The notes under the pieces were generated by a model that worked only from the letters and a program-made list of their open reading frames with translations, made no database searches and had not been told where the DNA came from. Source: Desulfopila inferna (GTDB taxonomy: Bacteria; Desulfobacterota; Desulfobulbia; Desulfobulbales; Desulfocapsaceae). Taken from it: a stretch of 64,000 nt of DNA. The stretch is taken from assembly GCF_016919005.1 (NCBI RefSeq), contig NZ_JAFFQE010000004.1, positions 248,001 to 312,000 of the forward strand, given 5' to 3'. This document shows positions 9,189 through 16,018 of the stretch, piece by piece (the stretch's first letter is position 1; each line of letters begins with the position of its first letter). Both the position numbers and the translations under genes were made by a program.

Positions 9189-9861
9189 CCATACCGCCAC
9201 AGAATATCGTGTTCGTGTTGAGGCGATAAGATGGTTGAGCATGAGTGTTTTCGAATTGAACCTGGAGAAACCAGCCGGCTTCTCCTTTTTGCCCGGTCAG
9301 AAAATATCCTGCGTAATCGATGGACTCTCCCGCGAATATTCCCTGGCGGGCTCACCCGGGCAGGACACACTGGCGATCTGTATCCGTCTTGTTCCAGGCG
9401 GCACTGTCTCGCCCAGACTAGCCGAATTGAACACGGGTGATATCATTTCTATTTCCGCCCCGTATGGCTATTTTTTGTATCGGCCAGGCAGGGGCAGGGC
9501 AGTTTTTGTTGCTACCGGGACAGGAATGGCGCCTTTTGTCTCCTATAGTCTGTCTGGTGTGAAAGGATACATAATGCTCCATGGCGAAATCGCTGTGAAC
9601 GAGTTGTATTACAGGAACGAACTGCAGAAGAATGCAACTCTCTATGTACCATGTCTCTCGGATGAAGAAGAAAATCTGGTAAAGCTGAATGAAGGATTCA
9701 GTGGTCGGGTCACCACCTACCTGCGTGAGCGTCTGCCAAAAGATACCTATACCTTTTATCTATGCGGAAATGGAGCAATGATAAGAGATGCTGTTGAGGT
9801 GATAGACAGGCAGTTTCCCATGTCCAGAGTATTCACTGAGACATTCTTCATATCCGATTAG
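9178..9861 (+). CDS. FAD/NAD(P)-binding oxidoreductase (ferredoxin-NADP reductase-like)
   Basis: This 227-residue protein has the two-domain flavodoxin/ferredoxin reductase fold. An FAD-binding beta-barrel with the REYSLAGSPG motif (R-x-Y-S, FAD phosphate binding) is at about residues 55-65, followed by an NAD(P) domain with FVATGTGMAPFVSY and, near the C terminus, FYLCGNGAMIRDAVEVI. There is no iron-sulfur domain, so it passes electrons between NAD(P)H and a separate carrier. The ATG at 9178 was chosen because the reading frame is open further upstream only as an overlap with the adenosyltransferase gene and similarity begins here. Overlap with that gene suggests a role as cobalamin or flavin reductase, which is not proven. 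Confidence 0.82.
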   Translation: MKSDHTATEYRVRVEAIRWLSMSVFELNLEKPAGFSFLPGQKISCVIDGLSREYSLAGSPGQDTLAICIRLVPGGTVSPRLAELNTGDIISISAPYGYFLYRPGRGRAVFVATGTGMAPFVSYSLSGVKGYIMLHGEIAVNELYYRNELQKNATLYVPCLSDEEENLVKLNEGFSGRVTTYLRERLPKDTYTFYLCGNGAMIRDAVEVIDRQFPMSRVFTETFFISD

Positions 9862-10013
9862 CAGCGCGGATGATTTTACTAAAAGGTCGAAAAGGACCTG
9901 GAGTATTACGCTCACCAGGAATTTTCCACCGGGGTGCAGTGTGATACATCGATAACCATGAAGATGTAGCCGGCTGTCTGGATGAAAAATGTTAATGCGA
10001 ATAATTATTACTA

Positions 10014-10043
10014 TTGACAAAGGAAATGTATCCATTCTATATT
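10014..10043 (+). promoter_or_regulatory. Candidate sigma-70 promoter for the cytochrome bd operon
   Basis: TTGACA (10014-10019) and TATATT (10038-10043) are 18 bp apart, close to consensus. The first gene of the operon starts 281 bp downstream, and the intergenic hairpin element copy 2 lies in the leader, so any transcript from here would carry that hairpin. Confidence 0.5.
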
Positions 10044-10089
10044 AAAAACGATAAGCAAATGGTATGTCTATTTAATTGGTTCTTTATGC

Positions 10090-10247
10090 TGGCGTCGTAA
10101 AAAACCCGATCTCCGGCATTGCAGGTTTTTAGCCGGCCTTCGATTTTGCTACCTGTATAATCGAAGACCTGCCAAAAACATTGCGCCTTGTTTATCGAAC
10201 TTTTTAGCCAGCCATCAGACATCGTGGCGACTTTTTACGAAATTATT
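10090..10247 (+). repeat. Dispersed intergenic hairpin element, copy 2 (MITE-like)
   Basis: This is the cleanest copy. Perfect 9-bp terminal inverted repeats TCGTAAAAA (10095-10103) and TTTTTACGA (10232-10240) bound a 146-bp unit. A central hairpin at 10125-10179 has arms starting GTTTTTAGCCGGCCTTCGAT and ending ATCGAAGACCTGCCAAAAAC. There is no coding capacity for a transposase. Copy 1 is at 8326 and a half copy in opposite orientation is at 18535. Confidence 0.75.
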
Positions 10248-10323
10248 ATTTATGACCGGCAAAAATTCCGATCGCTTTTTCTGTTCTCCAGGGAAACTCT
10301 TCAGGATTCATATGGGATAAACG

Positions 10324-10575
10324 ATGCTTGGAAGACTGCAAACCATTATCGATTTTTATGTAGATGGTTTTCGCCGGATGACACTGGGAAAAACCTTATG
10401 GAAAATCATCCTCTTGAAACTCATTGTCATGTTTGCCATACTGAAACTCTTCTTTTTCCCTAATTATCTTAATACGAATTTTGAGACAGACCGGCAGCGG
10501 GCCGATCATGTGCTGGACCAGCTGACACGGAATAATAATGATCAAAGACGGACTGAAATGGAGGAAACCAGATGA
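10324..10575 (+). CDS. DUF4492 family small membrane protein linked to cytochrome bd
   Basis: This 83-residue protein has one membrane helix (about residues 25-45, IILLKLIVMFAILKLFFF) preceded by a short amphipathic cytoplasmic start (GRLQTIIDFYVDGFRRMTLGKTLW) and followed by a charged tail. The composition and position match DUF4492, a family found immediately upstream of cydA in Bacteroidota, Campylobacterota and some Desulfobacterota. Its stop overlaps the cydA start by 4 bp (ATGA), so the two are co-translated. Assembly or stabilisation of the oxidase is the likely role, inferred from position alone. Confidence 0.8.
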   Translation: MLGRLQTIIDFYVDGFRRMTLGKTLWKIILLKLIVMFAILKLFFFPNYLNTNFETDRQRADHVLDQLTRNNNDQRRTEMEETR

Positions 10576-12122
10576 ACGAAATTGATCTTGGCATGGTGGA
10601 CTGGGCCAAGGCTCAGTTTGCCTTGACGGCTATGTATCATTGGATATTTGTACCTTTGACTCTTGGCCTCTCATTTATCTGTGCATTTATGGAAACCATT
10701 TATGTGCGCACAGGCAAGGAAGAGTGGCGGAACATTACCAAATTCTGGCTGAAGCTTTTCGGCATCAACTTTGCCATAGGCGTCGCCACCGGCATCATTC
10801 TCGAGTTCGAGTTCGGCACCAACTGGTCCAACTACTCCTGGATGGTCGGCGATATCTTCGGCGCACCTCTGGCCATTGAGGGCATATTTGCCTTTTTCCT
10901 CGAAGCCACGTTCTTTGCCGTTTTGTTTTTTGGCTGGGACAGGGTTTCCAAGGGGTTTCATCTCTTTTCCACCTGGATGGTCGCCATCGGAGCAAATTTG
11001 TCAGCCCTCTGGATCCTGGTAGCAAACGGCTGGATGCAATATCCCGTGGGAATGGGCTTCAATCCCGATTCGGCACGGTTCGAGATGCAGAATTTCTGGG
11101 AGGTTCTCCTCTCTCCGGTCGCCATTACCAAATTTACCCATACCACGATATCCAGTTTTATAGTTGCTGCCATGTTCGTCATCACTATCTCTTCCTACTA
11201 CCTCCTCAAGGAAAGACATGTCGAGATGGCCAAAAAATCAATTATCATAGCCTCGGTTTTTGGTCTGCTGTCCATCGTTCTGACCGGAATGACCGGTGAT
11301 CAGTCCGCAGTGCTTAACGCCGAAACGCAACCCATGAAGCTTGCTGCCTACGAGGGATTGTATGAGGGAGAACGCAATGCCGGCATAGTTGCGGTAGGTG
11401 TCCTGAATCCAAACAAGATTCCGGGTGATTCTGCCGATCCGTTTCTTTTTGAGATAAAGATACCCTCGGTTCTCTCTATGTTGGCAAAACATGATGCCAA
11501 TGCCTTTGTTCCCGGAATCGAAGATCTGATCTGGGGGAATGAAGCAGAGAATATCGTCGGCGTTGAAGAAAAAATGAAACGCGGCAAACAGGCGGTAACC
11601 GATCTGTCGGCCTACAAGGAAGCCCTTAAAGCCAAAGATCAGAAGGGGGCGGAGTTATCTTTGACCAGATTTGACGTCAACAGGGATTACTTGGGATACG
11701 GCTATCTTGAAAAACCTGAAGATAGTGTACCGCCGGTACAGACAACCTTCTATGCCTTTCATATCATGGTTTTTCTAGCCGCCTTTTTCTTCCTTATCCC
11801 TGCCGCTTATCTCTATTATGCCATGAAGGACACCCTGCAGGAGAAGAAGCTTCTGCTCCGTGTCGGTCTGCTTTCCTTTTTTCTGGCATTGGTATCCTCC
11901 CAGGCCGGCTGGGTGGTGGCCGAAGTCGGCAGGCAGCCCTGGATCATTCAGGATATGATGCCCGTGGCACTCGGGGCGACCAATATTTCAGCGGGGAATG
12001 TACAGATTACATTTTTTATGTTCGCGGCAATCTTCACGACACTGCTTATCGCTGAAGTCATGATCATGTTGAACCAGATAAAAAAGGGACCGGAGGAGGT
12101 ATACGATGATAGGCAGTCTTGA
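10572..12122 (+). CDS. cydA: Cytochrome bd quinol oxidase subunit I
   Basis: This 516-residue membrane protein is the haem-bearing catalytic subunit, which oxidises quinol at the periplasmic face and reduces oxygen to water. H23 (TAMYHWIFVPLTLG) matches the haem ligand near the N terminus, FLEATFFAVLFFGWDRVS holds the conserved Glu, and THTTISSF holds the second His. The quinol loop keeps ETQPMKLAAYEGLYEGE and is long, about 130 residues before the next helix, as in the E. coli-type long-Q-loop class. RPW-like C-terminal text (EVGRQPWIIQD) is present. A GGAGG ribosome site precedes the start. In an anaerobe it would detoxify oxygen or support microaerobic respiration. Confidence 0.97.
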   Translation: MNEIDLGMVDWAKAQFALTAMYHWIFVPLTLGLSFICAFMETIYVRTGKEEWRNITKFWLKLFGINFAIGVATGIILEFEFGTNWSNYSWMVGDIFGAPLAIEGIFAFFLEATFFAVLFFGWDRVSKGFHLFSTWMVAIGANLSALWILVANGWMQYPVGMGFNPDSARFEMQNFWEVLLSPVAITKFTHTTISSFIVAAMFVITISSYYLLKERHVEMAKKSIIIASVFGLLSIVLTGMTGDQSAVLNAETQPMKLAAYEGLYEGERNAGIVAVGVLNPNKIPGDSADPFLFEIKIPSVLSMLAKHDANAFVPGIEDLIWGNEAENIVGVEEKMKRGKQAVTDLSAYKEALKAKDQKGAELSLTRFDVNRDYLGYGYLEKPEDSVPPVQTTFYAFHIMVFLAAFFFLIPAAYLYYAMKDTLQEKKLLLRVGLLSFFLALVSSQAGWVVAEVGRQPWIIQDMMPVALGATNISAGNVQITFFMFAAIFTTLLIAEVMIMLNQIKKGPEEVYDDRQS

Positions 12123-13245
12123 TCTTGTGCAGTTGCAACAAATTTGGTGGGTGCTGATCTCGGTTATCGGGGGCCTTTTCCTCTTTCTCAACTTTGTACA
12201 GGGCGGCCAGACCCTGCTCTGGCAAGTCGCTAAGAGCGAAACCGAGAAGTCGCTGGTATTAACGGCGCTGGGGCATAAGTGGGAGCTGACTTTCACTACC
12301 CTGGTTCTCTTTGGGGGAGCTTTCTTCGCGGCATTTCCATTATTCTATGCGACAAGCTTCGGGGGCGCTTACTGGGTCTGGATCTGTATACTGTTCACCT
12401 TCATAGTGCAGGCGGTAAGTTATGAATATCGAAGGAAGAAAGGGAATTTTCTCGGCGCACGCACCTATGAGTTTTTTCTGTTGATCAACGGTTCCCTGGG
12501 GATACTGCTGATCGGGGCGGCCGTGGGAACCTTCTTCACGGGCTCAAACTTCCTTCTCAATGACTATAACCAGGTTACCTGGACCAACTCGCTCAGGGGA
12601 CTGGAGGCTGCATTTTCACTCTTTAATCTCTCCCTGGGGCTTTTTCTTGTGTTCAATGCCAGAGTGCTGGGAGCGATGTATCTGGTTAACAGCATAGATT
12701 TTGCCTCGCTACCGGAATTTGAAAAGAGATTGCGCAGGGCCTGTATTAATAATTTCGTCTGGGCGCTGCCTTTTCTTCTCTACGTTCTGTTCAGGCTGTT
12801 AACCATTGATGGTCATGGTTCCGATCAGAATGGAGTTTTAAGCCTGGTCGCCTTCAAATACCTGCAGAATATGCTGGCAGTACCGGCTATTCCGGTATTG
12901 CTGATTGCCGGACTTCTTCTGGTTGTCTGGGGGGTCGTCCTGACCAGCCTGAAATCGAGTACTAAAGGTATCTGGTTCGGCGGTCTCGGCACTGTTCTTG
13001 TCGGTCTGGCGGTATTCTTCCTTGCCGGCTTCAACGCTACCGCCTTTTATCCCTCAAATGTCGATCTGCAATCGGGTCTGACCATTTATAATGCCTCTTC
13101 GACTCATTATACCCTGACGGTTATGACCTATGTGGCCCTGATGATTCCGCTGGTGCTCGCCTACATCACCTACGTCTGGAAGCAGATGGCCTCCAGGAAG
13201 ATCGGCGTTGAAGATGTCAGCGGCGATAATACCTACTACTATTGA
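12106..13245 (+). CDS. cydB: Cytochrome bd quinol oxidase subunit II
   Basis: This 379-residue membrane protein is the same length as E. coli CydB, with about eight or nine helices. LQQIWWVLISVIGGLFLFLNFVQGGQTLLW is the family's first helix with the conserved Trp and Gln-Gly region, and LGHKWELTFTTLVLFGGAFFAAFPLFYATSFGGAYW follows the CydB pattern. It pairs with CydA and has no haem of its own. It starts 17 bp inside cydA with its own GGAGG site. The C-terminal segment TIYNASSTHYTLTVMTYVAL is the conserved NASSS-type motif near the last helix. Confidence 0.96.
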   Translation: MIGSLDLVQLQQIWWVLISVIGGLFLFLNFVQGGQTLLWQVAKSETEKSLVLTALGHKWELTFTTLVLFGGAFFAAFPLFYATSFGGAYWVWICILFTFIVQAVSYEYRRKKGNFLGARTYEFFLLINGSLGILLIGAAVGTFFTGSNFLLNDYNQVTWTNSLRGLEAAFSLFNLSLGLFLVFNARVLGAMYLVNSIDFASLPEFEKRLRRACINNFVWALPFLLYVLFRLLTIDGHGSDQNGVLSLVAFKYLQNMLAVPAIPVLLIAGLLLVVWGVVLTSLKSSTKGIWFGGLGTVLVGLAVFFLAGFNATAFYPSNVDLQSGLTIYNASSTHYTLTVMTYVALMIPLVLAYITYVWKQMASRKIGVEDVSGDNTYYY

Positions 13246-13262
13246 TTTTTAAGGAGATAGCA

Positions 13263-13355
13263 ATGGATCTGGTCCTTTTGATATTCTGGCCGGTGCTGAT
13301 CTATGTGTCCTACATAGGGAGCGTCTGGGCCTTGAATAAAGCAGGAAAGCTGTAA
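13263..13355 (+). CDS. cydX: CydX-like small subunit of cytochrome bd
   Basis: This 30-residue ORF begins 17 bp after the cydB stop, with an AAGGAG ribosome site 6 bp upstream of the ATG. It is a single membrane helix (LVLLIFWPVLIYVSYIGSVW) with a short N terminus and a basic C-terminal end (NKAGK), the layout of CydX/CbdX subunits that stabilise the haem site. The sequence differs from the E. coli CydX motif, so the identification rests on position, size and topology. It completes the order DUF4492-cydA-cydB-cydX. Confidence 0.75.
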   Translation: MDLVLLIFWPVLIYVSYIGSVWALNKAGKL

Positions 13356-13416
13356 GACCACCTTGAAAAACGGCCTTTTTACTCAATCTCTTCGGGCAGC
13401 TCAAGGATAAATGATA

Positions 13417-13442
13417 TGCACCGCGGATGCCTCCGCGGTGCA
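13417..13442. terminator. Perfect hairpin between convergent cyd operon and regulator gene
   Basis: Arms TGCACCGCGGA (13417-13427) and TCCGCGGTGCA (13432-13442) pair over 11 bp with a 4-base loop. It lies between the ends of two convergent transcription units, as expected for a bidirectional terminator. A clear T-run is lacking on either side, so it may act only as an RNA 3'-end stabiliser. Confidence 0.55.
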
Positions 13443-13459
13443 GTATGAGGCTTTTCTGG

Positions 13460-14935
13460 TTACCTGGATTTTCCGGGCTGTTTGAAGTCTGCGGAGGCAA
13501 TGCCGTAGCGGCGCATGATGCGCTGCAGAGCCTGCCGCTCCAAACCGCAGGCGGCCGCGGCGGCAGTTACATTACCGCCATGGATGGTGAGGATGTTGCG
13601 CAGATAGTCTTCTGAAAATCGTTGAATGATTTTAGCCTTTGCTTCATTGAAGTTATAATCATGAAGATCCCTGAACCCGGCAGAATGGTTTTTTTCTGCA
13701 GAGGTATCCTGGAACTCTTCCATTATTCCCAGATCGGAGAGCTGCATCCTGCCCTGCGGGGCCACAAGAACGAGCCGCTTTATGATATTCTGCAACTCCC
13801 GGATATTGCCCTGCCATTCCCGCTGATAAAGATAGTGAAGTATCTCCGGAGGCAAGGTGAGATCCTGTCGTTCATAGTGTTTTTGAAACTTGGCAAGAAA
13901 GTGGTGAATGAGCAGGGGAATATCCTCCTTCATTTCCTTCAATCCCGGCATCACCACGGAAACCACATTGAGGCGATAGAAAAGGTCTTCACGGAATTCA
14001 CCTGCCTTTATTTTAGCCTCCAGATCCTGATTGGTGGTGGCAACCACCCTGACGTCAACCTTGATCGTCTTGTTCTGCCCCAGTGCCTGAATTTCCTTCT
14101 CCTGCAGGACGCGTAGGAGTTTTGTCTGTATCGATACCGGTATGTCGGCGATTTCATCGAGGAGAATGGTTGAGCCGTGAGCTTCAAGAAACAGCCCCTT
14201 TTTTTCCTGCATCGCTCCAGTGAAGGCCCCTCTGCTGTAGCCGAATAGCTCACTTTCCAGGACATTTTCAGGCAGAGCCGGACAGTTGACGGTGATCATC
14301 CGCTGCTCTCGGCGTCTGCTGAGATTATGCAGCGCCCGGGCTGCGAGTTCTTTACCTGTGCCGCTCTCGCCTCGAATAAGCACGGTGGCATCGGTATCGG
14401 CCACCCTGGCGAGCAGATCCAGAGCCTTTTTAAGAGCTGGACTTTGGCCCACAAAACCTTCGGGCTGGTCCAGATTGTTGAGTTTTTCCCGAAGCTGCAA
14501 GTTGGTGCGCAATAATGCGGTTCGCTCCAGACAGTTATTAATGACCCTGACGATGCGATCTTTGTCGAACGGCTTCTCCAGAAAATCGAAAGCACCGTCT
14601 TTCAGAGCCTGAACGGCCATGTCGATAGTGCCGTATCCGGTCATAACAACAATGGAGATTGTTCCGTCGCGCTTCCTGATTTTTTTGAGAAGTTCAAGGC
14701 CGTTAAGGTCAGGCATTTTTATATCCGTAACAACTACATCCGGCCGGTATTTTTCCAAAAGCTGCAGAGCGGTAAGACCAGATTGAGCTGTTATTATGTC
14801 ACAGGCACATTTTTTGCCTATGACGAGACGCAGCATGGAGAGCATGTCCGGCTCGTCATCAACGATCATTACCAATCTTTCAGATTTCTCTATGATTGTA
14901 AGATCTGGAGATATATTATTTCCCGCTTTTTCCAT
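13460..14935 (-). CDS. Sigma-54-dependent response regulator (NtrC family)
   Basis: This 491-residue activator has a receiver (about residues 20-135, D71 in VVVTDIKMPDLNG), a sigma-54 AAA+ domain (Walker A GESGTGKE; sigma-54 contact loop GAFTGA; STILLDEIADIP as Walker B) and a C-terminal Fis-type helix-turn-helix (GNVTAAAAACGLERQALQRI). It would bind enhancer sites and open sigma-54 promoters when phosphorylated. The ATG at 14935 was chosen because the receiver homology begins shortly after and it overlaps the upstream phosphatase gene by 20 bp; an in-frame start at 15031 would add a non-conserved extension. It is third in a likely operon with the dikinase-like and phosphatase genes. No histidine kinase gene is adjacent. 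Confidence 0.93.
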   Translation of the reverse strand: MEKAGNNISPDLTIIEKSERLVMIVDDEPDMLSMLRLVIGKKCACDIITAQSGLTALQLLEKYRPDVVVTDIKMPDLNGLELLKKIRKRDGTISIVVMTGYGTIDMAVQALKDGAFDFLEKPFDKDRIVRVINNCLERTALLRTNLQLREKLNNLDQPEGFVGQSPALKKALDLLARVADTDATVLIRGESGTGKELAARALHNLSRRREQRMITVNCPALPENVLESELFGYSRGAFTGAMQEKKGLFLEAHGSTILLDEIADIPVSIQTKLLRVLQEKEIQALGQNKTIKVDVRVVATTNQDLEAKIKAGEFREDLFYRLNVVSVVMPGLKEMKEDIPLLIHHFLAKFQKHYERQDLTLPPEILHYLYQREWQGNIRELQNIIKRLVLVAPQGRMQLSDLGIMEEFQDTSAEKNHSAGFRDLHDYNFNEAKAKIIQRFSEDYLRNILTIHGGNVTAAAAACGLERQALQRIMRRYGIASADFKQPGKSR

Positions 14936-15977
14936 TTGAAACCAGTAGCCTGAAATAGTTTTGGATAAATCTTCCTGATATACTGTCCTGAATAGGTACG
15001 GCGGGAGGATTTTTGTCATTGTACTTACCAAAAATATTCAAGAACACCTCCTTCGATAAGCGGGACAGCTCTTCTTTCATTGCGGAAATCTCATTCGGGC
15101 TTGCGTCCGAATGCTGGAGGCGACAATGTAACGGCCTATAGCGGTAAAGCAGACAGGTTTTGTCTTCCAGTAGAGGGCAGTTGGTATGTAACTCTGCATC
15201 TTCAGCAGAGTCTGCCTCTGTATCGGTCCTCTCCCTGCTCTTGTCTGTGAATTTACGCATTATCTCAGTTCTTTGGAGCACAGTTTGCCGCTGCAAAGTC
15301 GTGAGGATGGTATTTACCTTGTGATGAAGGTACAGCGCCTCGATAAGTTCAAGAGAAAAAGAGGGCCGGCAGTTTTGCGGGCAGGCAGCGGAGCAATATG
15401 TGGGGGAAGATTGGAATGCAGAACCTGCTGCAGACAAAGCCTCTGCCTTTTCGATGAGGCGCTCATAACGGTCATAAAATTCGCTTAGATCCAGACCACT
15501 TCGGTTTTCAGGAGTTGGCTCCCCATATAGCAGCTGTCCTTCCTTTTTACCGAACTTTCTCAACAGCCACCATTGTGAAAAGTTGGTGGGGTTTGCCTGT
15601 GTGGCTTTAAGGATTTTGCCGGCTTTCTTTAAATCAAAACCGCGTCGAAGGAGGTAGGCGGTGATAAAAGTACCGGTCCTGCCAATACCGTGACGGCAGT
15701 GAATCAGCACTTTTTTATCTAGATAGACAGCTTCATCGAGCCATTCAAGTCCCCTCTCCATTTCTGACATGGTGGGGGCAGTTTCATCGGCAACGGGTAT
15801 CCACAATACCTCAAGACCGGATTGTTCTTCCAGTTCATGTAGATCACTATATTCTCCGCATAGATTGATTATGGCGCCTATCCCCTGTTCCCTGATGGAT
15901 TTCAGTTCATCAAAGGACTGAGGGGCTCGCCCTGCGCCTATATTTGCGGTGATCCAGGTGACAGGATAATGAGACAT
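14916..15977 (-). CDS. Dual-specificity phosphatase fused to a YkgJ-like cysteine-cluster domain
   Basis: This 353-residue cytoplasmic protein has an N-terminal Cys-based phosphatase domain (residues 1-150) with the P-loop HCRHGIGRTG, catalytic C94 and R100, and a candidate general acid in VADETAPTM (D64). The C-terminal 190 residues carry C195-x3-C199-x3-C203 and later NCPLLEDKTCLLYRYRPLHCR, the pattern of the YkgJ/zinc- or iron-chelating cysteine-cluster family (CPxLxxxxCxxYxxRPxxCR). Fusion of the two is unusual. It lies 41 bp after the dikinase-like gene and overlaps the sigma-54 regulator. The substrate could be a phosphoprotein or a phosphorylated metabolite; the metal centre might gate activity. 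Those roles are inference. Confidence 0.82.
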   Translation of the reverse strand: MSHYPVTWITANIGAGRAPQSFDELKSIREQGIGAIINLCGEYSDLHELEEQSGLEVLWIPVADETAPTMSEMERGLEWLDEAVYLDKKVLIHCRHGIGRTGTFITAYLLRRGFDLKKAGKILKATQANPTNFSQWWLLRKFGKKEGQLLYGEPTPENRSGLDLSEFYDRYERLIEKAEALSAAGSAFQSSPTYCSAACPQNCRPSFSLELIEALYLHHKVNTILTTLQRQTVLQRTEIMRKFTDKSRERTDTEADSAEDAELHTNCPLLEDKTCLLYRYRPLHCRLQHSDASPNEISAMKEELSRLSKEVFLNIFGKYNDKNPPAVPIQDSISGRFIQNYFRLLVSNGKSGK

Positions 15978-16018
15978 GATATGATTCTAATAATTTTAGG
16001 AAAAATGGCAAGCAACTC

